A DNA stretch of 64,000 bases from Paenibacillus zeirhizosphaerae (GTDB taxonomy: Bacteria; Bacillota; Bacilli; Paenibacillales; Paenibacillaceae), in assembly GCF_030705605.1 (NCBI RefSeq), contig NZ_JAPCKK010000006.1, positions 62,001-126,000 of the forward strand. Reading direction: 5' to 3'. The stretch's first letter is position 1, and each line of letters starts with the position of its first letter. The notes under the pieces were generated by a model. It worked only from the letters and a program-made list of their open reading frames with translations, was not told where the DNA came from and ran no database searches. This document shows, one piece after another, positions 32,991 to 42,400 of the stretch. The position numbers and the translations under genes were made by a program.

Positions 32991-34439
32991 ATGCATATCA
33001 CTTCCATTTTGCTTGGCCTTGTCATTGTATTAAATATTATTTTTTCGCTGTTCATTGTGTTCCAGGAACGAAGAGATGCGGGCACGACCTGGGCCTGGCT
33101 GCTGGTGCTCAGCTTTATACCGGTCCTCGGCTTTGTGCTGTATCTGCTGTTTGCGCAGAATCTGACCCGCAGGCATCTGTTTCAATGGGCTGACCTGAAT
33201 AAGGTGGGGACAGACAAGGTGCTGCAAAGGCAGTTGGGCAGTCTCAGCTCGGATGAATTTCACTTCCACAATCCGGCCACGAGAGACTATAGAGAGCTGA
33301 TTCATATGCACCTTGTCAACAACCAGGCGGTGTACACGGAGGACAATTCAGTCCTGCTGTTTACGGACGGAAGGGATAAATTCGGCCAGTTGTTTGAGGA
33401 TATTGAGAATGCGCAGGATTATATCCATTTGCAGTACTATATTATAAGAAGAGATGCTCTGGGCAAAAGGCTGCTGCAGGCCTTGACGGAAAAGGCGAAG
33501 CAGGGTGTTAAGGTACGTGTCCTGTATGATGAACTGGGCTCCCGCTCGTTAACCCGAGGCTTCTTCCGCAGCTTCCGTGAAGCAGGCGGTGAAGTGGAGG
33601 TTTTCTTTCCATCCAAGCTCCATCTGATTAATATGCGGCTGAATTACCGCAATCACCGTAAAATCGTCATTATTGACGGCAAAATTGGCTATATCGGCGG
33701 CTTCAATGTCGGAGACGAGTACCTGGGTCTGAATCCTAAATTCGGCTATTGGCGGGATACTCACTTAAGGATTCAAGGTCAGGCTGTGTACGCGCTGCAG
33801 ACCCGGTTCATTCTGGACTGGAATCAGGCGTCGCGCGACCATGATATCAGCTATGAGCTGGACCTGTTCCCGGAAGTGGTCACGGAGGGCTGCGTCGGGA
33901 TGCAGATTGTGACCAGCGGTCCGGATTCGGAATCGGAGCAGATTAAATACGGTCTGATCAAAATGATCTCGTCCGCCAAGAAATCGATCCTGATCCAGAC
34001 GCCTTATTTCATCCCTGATGCCAGTCTGCTGGATGCACTGCGGATTGCGATTCTGTCCGGGGTTGAGGTTCATATTATGGTTCCCGACAAACCTGACCAT
34101 ATGTTCGTATACTGGGCGACCCTATCGCATGTTGGCGAGATGCTGAAAATCGGTGCCCATGCCTATATCTATACCAACGGCTTCATTCATGCGAAAACCA
34201 TCGTCGTGGACGAGGAAATCGCCTCTGTCGGCACGGCTAACATTGATGTGCGCAGCTTCAGGCTGAATTTTGAAGTGAACGCATTTTTGTACGATGAAGG
34301 CATGGCCCGCCATATGGCGCGTATTTTCGAAAAGGACATCGCCGTATCCCATCAGCTTACCTATGAGGAATATTTGAAGCGGCCCAATTGGATTAAAATT
34401 AAAGAATCCGTCTCCAGGCTGCTGTCGCCGATTTTATAG
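32991..34439 (+). CDS. cls: Cardiolipin synthase, 482 aa
   Basis: Membrane enzyme that joins two phosphatidylglycerols to make cardiolipin. It has two N-terminal membrane helices (ITSILLGLVIVLNIIFSLFI and TTWAWLLVLSFIPVLGFVLY) and two phospholipase-D active sites, HKD1 at His222 (NHRKIVIIDGKIGYIGGFN) and HKD2 at His400 (HAKTIVVDEEIASVGTANID). Length is normal for the family. AGAGGAGG lies 6 bases before the ATG. It is a single gene between its own promoter and terminator. Confidence 0.95.
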   Translation: MHITSILLGLVIVLNIIFSLFIVFQERRDAGTTWAWLLVLSFIPVLGFVLYLLFAQNLTRRHLFQWADLNKVGTDKVLQRQLGSLSSDEFHFHNPATRDYRELIHMHLVNNQAVYTEDNSVLLFTDGRDKFGQLFEDIENAQDYIHLQYYIIRRDALGKRLLQALTEKAKQGVKVRVLYDELGSRSLTRGFFRSFREAGGEVEVFFPSKLHLINMRLNYRNHRKIVIIDGKIGYIGGFNVGDEYLGLNPKFGYWRDTHLRIQGQAVYALQTRFILDWNQASRDHDISYELDLFPEVVTEGCVGMQIVTSGPDSESEQIKYGLIKMISSAKKSILIQTPYFIPDASLLDALRIAILSGVEVHIMVPDKPDHMFVYWATLSHVGEMLKIGAHAYIYTNGFIHAKTIVVDEEIASVGTANIDVRSFRLNFEVNAFLYDEGMARHMARIFEKDIAVSHQLTYEEYLKRPNWIKIKESVSRLLSPIL

Positions 34440-34446
34440 TGCTTGC

Positions 34447-34476
34447 TAACTCCCATTCATTGGGGGTTATTTTTTT
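34447..34476 (+). terminator. Intrinsic terminator of cls
   Basis: TAACTCCCA (34447-34455) pairs with 34461-34469, followed by seven T. Confidence 0.8.
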
Positions 34477-34567
34477 GGCTTGATATAGGGCCATTAACCT
34501 GGGTCAATGGTTAGGAGTACAAGATGTAAAATAAATTCAGCCTGGCTATATGGATTTGTAAAATCTA

Positions 34568-34596
34568 TTGACTAGGTATGAGGATTTATTTACCAT
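34568..34596 (+). promoter_or_regulatory. Probable promoter of the RHS toxin locus
   Basis: TTGACT (34568-34573) and TACCAT (34591-34596), 17 bases apart, about 118 bases before the first gene. The -10 is weak. Confidence 0.4.
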
Positions 34597-34714
34597 GGGA
34601 AATATGTCCTTGTTTTACATGGTGTTTATTACTATTAAAGGGGGTTAGAGTGCAGATTTATCAGAAACATTCTGAAGAAGAAATTTTTATTTTCTCGAAG
34701 GGAGATAGAGTCGT

Positions 34715-35491
34715 TTGAAGAAAATGATGAGGTCGCTTATTGCTGCCAGTTTGTTCATTGGAGCATCCGGATTGGGGGCGTTCAGTCAGGAGGTGTCGGC
34801 CAAGCAGTACGAGTATGATGACCTGAACCGTCTCACAGCCGTAGAGTCTGAAAAGGGCAGGACCACCTATACTTACGATGCAGGTGGTAATTTGTTAAGT
34901 GCTGTTCATACGCCAACTGAAAATGCTTCTTTTCGAGCAACAACGAACATTGCTTCCGGATGGACATCGTATGCTACCAGCGGGGTTGACGCCGAGTTTG
35001 CTTTAGTTACTGAAGCGGTCTACCAGGAACAGACACAATCCGGATCAGCAGCGGAAGATGGCAACAGTTCTGTTGCCCAGGATGTGTATTCGGTTACAGA
35101 ATCGGTATATCAGCCTCAGTCGGAAATGACCGTTCAAAAGATCAGCGCCAGCTCAAACCGGGCCGGTGGGGTTAATATGTACCGCGATTTGGAAATTTCG
35201 GGCGGACAGACCTACAGTACCAAAGGTTTAATCAAGGCACCGCTCATCGAACAGTCGGTAGTGAAGGTGGTCATTAATTATTACGATGCCAAGGGGAAAT
35301 TGATCACGCATCATAATGCAGTGATTCTGCCGCAAGCAAGCGGCTGGGAGAGCTTCTACTCTGAAACGACTTCGCCCCGAAATGCGGTAAAAGCAAGAGT
35401 TCATTTACAAATTACGATTTTGCAGAAGAGTGGGTCTGGCGAAGCCGGTTTTGCCAATGTCTCCTTTCAGTCGAAGCGTAATGATGGATAA
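34715..35491 (+). CDS. Secreted small YD-repeat (RHS-like) protein, 258 aa
   Basis: The start is a TTG at 34715 with GAAGGGAG about 10 bases upstream. The signal peptide (MKKMMRSLIAASLFIGASG) has a cleavage region near QEVSAKQ. Directly after it are one to two YD repeats (YEYDDLNRLTAVESEKGRTT then YTYDAGGNLLSA). The C-terminal 130 residues look like a beta-sandwich carbohydrate-binding module. It is the first gene of the RHS locus, 15 bases before the large protein's N-terminal ORF, so they are co-transcribed. Its role is unknown; it may help assemble or anchor the large RHS protein. Confidence 0.75.
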   Translation: MKKMMRSLIAASLFIGASGLGAFSQEVSAKQYEYDDLNRLTAVESEKGRTTYTYDAGGNLLSAVHTPTENASFRATTNIASGWTSYATSGVDAEFALVTEAVYQEQTQSGSAAEDGNSSVAQDVYSVTESVYQPQSEMTVQKISASSNRAGGVNMYRDLEISGGQTYSTKGLIKAPLIEQSVVKVVINYYDAKGKLITHHNAVILPQASGWESFYSETTSPRNAVKARVHLQITILQKSGSGEAGFANVSFQSKRNDG

Positions 35492-35506
35492 GGAAGGAGA
35501 GCAGAT

Positions 35507-36436
35507 ATGATTCGTACAAGCATGCGCTTGATTTCGCTGATCCTTATTTCCTTCTTTGTGATGATTGGGCTGAAGGATTACCCGGTATTTGCGGCAGAAG
35601 CGGAGTCTTATACGCTATACAGCGGTCAGAGTGTTTCGGTAACCTTAGCTTCCAGCAGTACAACCAGTTTTACGGTGAAAGGTGATTCTTTTGATTATGC
35701 CAAGTATACGGAGGATGGCAAGCTGTCCGCAAGCGGGCAGTACACGAGAACCTATACTGTAACTTTGTATTCAGGGCAAAAGGCCGTGTTAACCAACACT
35801 TCCTCATCCGAAGTGACGATTACTGCCAAGACAAGGCCTGTCAATTTTGTAACCAGCTCAACACCGGCTATGCAAAAAAGGAATGTCGCCCCCGGATCCA
35901 GTGTATTGGTTCATAATTCCAGCAGTGTTGCCGAAAGTGTAACATTCGACGGGTTGAACGATTACGCAAAGTACGACGAAGACGGGGTTCTCACCTCCTT
36001 TGCGCGTAACGACAGAGGTGGAGCTGCCTCGGTTCCCGCCAACGGCGGAACAGTAATAACCAACAGAGATCAACAAACAGTCCAGCTCATCGGAGCCAGC
36101 GAGATATTTACGTTCACAGACTCAACTCCTGCTTCGTTTCGGGAAACACTGAAAACAGGCGAGACACTTGAAGCAGAGAACATAACAAGCAAATCCTTTT
36201 ATGTGTATTACGAAAGCGAAGGGACCTTATCCTACGAATACGTAGTCTATAAGGCGGATGGAACGGTCGATTCGTCCTCCACTAGCGCCAAAAGTCCATC
36301 TGACTTGATTGGTACCGGAAAACGGCTGGTTGTTACAAATCGCGGGAATGCTCCCCTCGTTGTAATTGGTGCCTTCGACGCATTTAGAGTTACGAATGAA
36401 AATAACACCGCCTACATCGAGCAAAAAATACAATAG
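35507..36436 (+). CDS. Exported N-terminal fragment of the large RHS protein, 309 aa
   Basis: Signal peptide MIRTSMRLISLILISFFVMI with cleavage near VFAAEAES, and GGAGAG upstream of the ATG. It then contains about three units of a tandem repeat of roughly 88 residues, recognised by SYTLYSGQSVSVTL, YDYAKYxEDG-like strands and the closing GAFDAFRVTN. The ORF stops at 36436, but the same repeat pattern continues at once in another frame (36366-44162), so this is the 5' part of one gene split by a frameshift. As read, it would give a short secreted protein of beta repeats without the RHS shell or toxin. Confidence 0.75.
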   Translation: MIRTSMRLISLILISFFVMIGLKDYPVFAAEAESYTLYSGQSVSVTLASSSTTSFTVKGDSFDYAKYTEDGKLSASGQYTRTYTVTLYSGQKAVLTNTSSSEVTITAKTRPVNFVTSSTPAMQKRNVAPGSSVLVHNSSSVAESVTFDGLNDYAKYDEDGVLTSFARNDRGGAASVPANGGTVITNRDQQTVQLIGASEIFTFTDSTPASFRETLKTGETLEAENITSKSFYVYYESEGTLSYEYVVYKADGTVDSSSTSAKSPSDLIGTGKRLVVTNRGNAPLVVIGAFDAFRVTNENNTAYIEQKIQ

Positions 36437-39400
36437 TACATACGATTTTGCAGAATATGATTCAACGGGAGCAGTGCTTGATTTCGGGCATGACTGGACA
36501 GGGGATTACTCCCGTAACAGTATTTTTGAAAATGATTATGTAGTTGTCACCAACCGGAATCTCTCTCCGGTTACGGTTACATTGGCAAAAGGAGCCTTCA
36601 AAATCGAAAAGAGCATAAACCCTGCACTGTCTATTTCCTCTCTTTCTCCCGGAGAAAGCATGGAAGCACTTAATACCAGCAGCGGCAATGCTCATTTGGA
36701 GATGGAAGGCAGATACGATTATGCTCTCTATAACGCCACAGGTATTTCCGCCCACTATGAGGATTCATTCATAGATCTTCTTAATCTTCGGGCTGGGGAA
36801 CGCGCGGCATTTACGAATATCGGAACAGAGACCAGAGAGGTTTACGCTCCGTATGAGATATTCAGATTTATGGATAGAACTGCAGAGGTTACTTTCCACC
36901 GGGTGTTATCCCCCGGCCAATCTCTCAAGCTGGACAACAAGGCAGCTTATTCCTTTAATGTAAACGTGGACGGGCAGCATCACTACGCGACGTATGATGA
37001 GGATAAAAGAGTTCGCGGCTTTGGAAATCCGGTTACGGGAGATCGTCATTCGATTGCCGCATCAGAATGGATGGTTGTGACCAATAGCGGACTTTCCGAC
37101 ATGGAAGTAACGGGCGCTTACGATGCGTTTAATATTTCATCCCGTACAGAGCCTGCTTTGTATAAAGGGTATCTTGAATCGGGTCAGAGTGTGAAACTGA
37201 AAAGCTCAAGTCCATACCGTTTTGATGTCTATTTGGATGGAACCTATGATCAGGCCAGCTACAACGCGGATGATAGTCTGAGTTCTATCGGACGGAAAGC
37301 AACGGGTGATCTGGCGTTAATGGCCAATGAGCGTGCAACGGTAACCAATACAGGAAATACGTTGCTGGTCGTTCTCTCGCCTTATGATGTCACCACCGCA
37401 CAGACAAGTGCAACACCGGCGCTTGCTGTAAAAACACTTTTGATGGGCAGCAGTGTGGAGTTTGTGAATAAATCGGCTCTTTCCGAACAGGTTCGGATTT
37501 CCGGCATCCATGACCTGATGGATTACGCGGAAGACGGAAGCCCATACTTGTACAACCGCGACCGGTTGACCGGGTTTAAATCTATTTCGGCTGGACAGAA
37601 GACGGCATTCATGAACACCGATATCGAAACGATCGAAGTTTATGGTGCTTATGAAATATTTGAAATGAAGGAACGCAGCCATCCGGTAACCTTCAGCAAG
37701 ACATTGGCGGCCGGCAGCAGTGCGGATTTCAAAAATGTAACGGCAAGATCCTTCTATATTTATCCTGGGGGGACATATGACTTTGCGTTATACAATGCAG
37801 AAGGTGACGCAGACGATGTTGACCGGGATACCGAATCCGAGCTGAAGATCATCAGAGAAGCGGAACGTCTGGCTATGACCAATGCTTCTTCCTCATCTAT
37901 GATCATCAAGGGGCCATATGATGCCATCAAAATAAGCGACAGAACGCATCCGGCACTGTTCGAGCGTGTTCTGCAGCCAAGGGAAAGCATGGAGGCGGTG
38001 TACACCGGACCGGGGAATGGAAATGTCTACTTTACTGGCGAATATGATTATGCCATGTTTACGAATGGCGTTCTGAACACCTACTTCCGCAACCAGTCCC
38101 TGTCAAGATCAGTGAGTCCAGGGGAAAGGCTGGCTGTAATGAATGCTGAAGATCAGCCTATCACGGCTTACGGGGCATTTGATGTGTTCTCGGTTGCCGG
38201 ACGGGTCAATCCGGTTACTTTCCGTAAGAACCTGGATACTGGACAGCATGTGGATATCGTCAACAAGCATGCAACCAAATCGTTCAATCTGTATTTTAAC
38301 GGGGTCTATGACAATGTATTACGCAACAGTGACGGAGAACTGCTTGATCTGAACTATGCGATTGAGGATTTGATGCAGTCTACTTCCAAGGGAGAGAAAG
38401 CCGCAATATCCGCCTCCGGGAACGGCCCGGTGACGATTGAAGGCTCCTACGATGCATTTGCTATTACATCGAGAGCTAATCCGGCCTTGGCCAAGCTTGA
38501 GCTGTCTCCAGGACAAAGTATGGAGGCTGTCAACACCGGAACGACGAAAGCCAGATTGAAATCGACAGGAACCTACGATCTGGCAACGTATGATTCCTCC
38601 GGTATGCTCGATGTGTACGACACGAATGCTACCAACGCAACGACCCGCACTTATGAACCGGGCGTTAAAGTGGCTGTGCAAAACGTCGATGCTGCCAATA
38701 TGGTGATGTACGCTGCGTTTGAAGACTTTACGTTCCAGAGAAGAGACAACCCGGTTACTTTTGAGCGTACCCTCTCTACTGGAAATATTCTGGAGTTTGT
38801 ACCCAAAACGAATCGGTTGTACACACCTTTGAAACTGGATGGAGCATACGATTACGCGCAGTATAAAAATGACGGGGAAGTAAATGGATTTGCCGCTTCC
38901 GAAACGGCTGCGTCAGCCAGTGTTCCCCGGGATAATAGGATTGTCGTTTCTCCGGCCGACGGTTCGAGTTTAACGGTACGGGGTCCGTTTGATGGTTTTA
39001 CAATTAAAAATTCGGCAATCCAACCCGTGACCATCAAGACACTGAATCCTGGTGAAAGCTATTCCATAGTGAACGTTTCGCCTGCCGGATTCAGCGCAAA
39101 ACTCAGCGGTACCTACAGCTATCGTATTTATGACGCAGAGGGTACGCTGCGAAGCTCATACGACAACAGCACAGGCTCAACCCGCAATATTCAGGATTCG
39201 TATAGACTAGTCATCATCAACACAGGCACGGAGAACGTTACTGTGACAGTTCCTACGGAAGCTGTAGTGGAAACGAATGGTGAGGAGCTTATTGTGAAGT
39301 CGTTGGCGATGGACAAGACTCTCAAAGTCACCAATGTGTCTGGTACGGCGGAGCGACTATCTTTGCGGGGAACCTACGACGTTGCTGTGTATAATTCAGC

Positions 39401-42400
39401 GAAGCAGCCTGTAAGCTACTTCAGAAAAACCTCCGCTGCAGATTTGTCGCTGCCGGCGGGTTATTATGCTGTATTGACTGGACAACGCTCGGAGCCGACC
39501 GTGATCACTGGAAGTCCGGCAGCTTTCGTATTCTCCGAGCACGCGAATCCTGCTCTCCGAGTCGTCAAGCCGACTGAGACAGGAAGCGTTAAGATCACCA
39601 ACGAAAGTACGGCAAGCTGGAAGCTGTCGGCACAAGGAGCAGCGGACTGGGTTCGTTATGATGCTTCCGGAGCAGCTCTGGATTATGAGCAAGGCAGCAG
39701 TCATACCTCCTATGCGATGGAGCCGTCCCAGTCGCTGAAGGCAAGCTCGTCTGCACCGACATTGGAGCTATGGGGTCCCTTCGATGCCATGAAGGTAGAG
39801 GAATTGGAAGAGCCTGCGCTGGTTAACGTGCGTTTGAACGGAAACAGCGCATTGAAGGTAACCAATTTAACTTCAGCAGACCGTACATTTAAAGCCCAAG
39901 AGGTCTTTATGTACCGGTTTGGGGATGAAGAAGAGAAATCAGGACAAAGTCCATTTACTGTACCTGCAGCTCAAGCGGTCATTATTCGCAACCCGGGCTC
40001 GGAAGCCTATCAGGTATACAGTCCGTATGGATTCTTCAAGTATGAAGACGCACGCCAGGAAGAGTCGGATGCCATTTCAGGCAAAAAAGCGGCTGACAAC
40101 ATCCGCAAGGCTGATCCTAGCGGCTACGATCCGCTGACGCTTCATGCTGATCCGATTGATACGGCAACCGGGGCGCAGATCATGAACCGTACGCTGCTTA
40201 CATCCTACGCTGCGGTACCCGTTCCTTTCCAGGCTCAATACTACTCATTGCTTACGGGTGATGGTGCTTTGGGCATTGGCTGGAGCCATAACTATGAAAT
40301 GCGGGTGGTACCGGCTGCAGATGGGAAAGCGGCAGCGGTATACTGGAATGCCTTCCGGTTCAATTCGTTTGTGAAGGGCGCGGACGGAACGTATACTTCC
40401 AGCGACAAATCCGTGCAGCATGACCGTTTGACTCAAACGGGTGACGACGGTTATGTGCTGAAGCGGAATGACGGAACCGTCTATACGTTTGCAGCAGACG
40501 GAACGTTGAGTTCTGTGGCAGAACGCGGCGGAATGAAGCTTGTTTTTACGTATTCAGACTCGCACAAGCTCGTTTCGGTAACGGAGCCGCTGACCGGAGA
40601 CGGATTAAGCTTTACTTATAACACAGCAGGCGATATTGTGACTGTTGAAGAACAGTCCGGCAGAAAGGTAAGCTTCGCTTATGATACGGAAGGCAGACTC
40701 GCCAAAATTACGGATGCCGACGGTCATAAGACACAATATACGTATAATGCCGACAATCAAATCGTATCTGCGGTTACGGAAGGCCTTCAACTGTTCGAAA
40801 ATACGTTCGACACGGAAGGCCGGATCATCAAGCAAAGTGACGCCAACTCAGCTTCCACATCTTTTAGCTATGAAGAAAAGGATAATAAGCTCGTCACGAC
40901 CATTACCGATCGTAATGGCCATTCTCTGAAGCGGACACATAATGCCCGGTATGAACTGCTTCAGTCGATTGATTCATTGGGCCGCAGTACGGAGTATGTG
41001 TACGATAATAACGGCAACAGAACACAGGTTACGAACTCACGGGGTCAAACTGTGCAGTATACTTATGACGCTTACGGTAATTTGACAGGCGCCAAAGATC
41101 ATACGGGCCAGACTGTGAACATGACGTATGACGAGAACAACAATCTGACAGGGGTAACCGGTCCAGACGGCAAAAAGGTCGCTTATGTGTATGATGACAA
41201 AGGCCGTTTATTGACAACAACCGATCCCCAAGGCAATAAAACTTCATACAAATATGACGAAAACGGTCTTCTGCTTGCCGCTACGGATGCGCTTGGCAAT
41301 AAAACAACCTACGGTTATGCCGAAGGACGCCTGAACCAGGTGACGACGGCCGCCGACGAAACGTTGACATTCGGCTACGATCAAGCAGGGCGCCTTGCCA
41401 GCCAGATCGACGAAGAAGGCAATCAGGCCAAATCGGTCTACAGTGACAATGATTCGCTGGTTTCCTATACCGATCCATTGAAGCGCACCTTGAAATATGT
41501 GTATGACGGCCAAGGAATGCTGAGCGAGGAAACGGACGCACGCGGAAATACCACGAAGTATCGGTATGACGGCAACGGCAATCTTACGAAGGTCACGAAT
41601 GCACTGAATGAAACGATCACGCTTGAATATGACGCGGAAGGACGTTTGACCGGGGCGGTTGATCCGCTTGGAAGGCGCATGAGCTACACCTATGACGCCG
41701 CAGGCAATGTGTTAAAGGAGACGAATGCCGAAGGCGAACAGGTTCGTTATGTGTATGATGAACTGAACAGACTGGTTAAGGCGTATGATGCCCTTGATCA
41801 GCTTGTATATCAGGCATCCTACGACAGCACGGGCAACCCGGTTACGATCAAGGATGGACTGGAGCTGGCCTACGGCGGCTCTTACGATATGCTGAACAGG
41901 CTGACGGAGAGCATCGATCCGCTGAACCGCAAGACTGTGTTCACCTACGATGATCTTAACCGCCTGGCCTCGGTAACCGACCCGATGCAGGGAACAGCCA
42001 GCCAAAGCTTTGATGCTTTGAGCAGACTGACCGAAGTGACAGATCCTAACCAAAATACGACGATGTACAAATATGATCCGGTCGGACGGGTTGTCAGTGA
42101 GACGGATGCCGCCGGAGGCGTGCATACGTACAGATACAATGCCATCGGCTTGATGGAAGGCGAAACGAACAAGCGCGGCCAGAACGTAGCGTATCAATAT
42201 GACGCTGCAGGCCAGCTCACGAAATTCACCGATCCTGACGGCAGTGTAGCCTATGATTATGATGCTAATGGCAATGTAACGACCGTCAGCGGCGAAGGAC
42301 AGGCTATTACCCGCAAGTTCGATGCTCTGAACCGGGTGACAGCGTACACGGATCAGGACGGCAATACGATCAAGTATACTTATGATGCGGCAGGCCAGTT

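Noticed and set aside
36420..36440. Programmed frameshift as the sole explanation of the RHS split
   Set aside because: An A6 run is present, but the repeat unit is about 20 residues short there, so a deletion is the simpler explanation. Slippage is kept only as a possibility.
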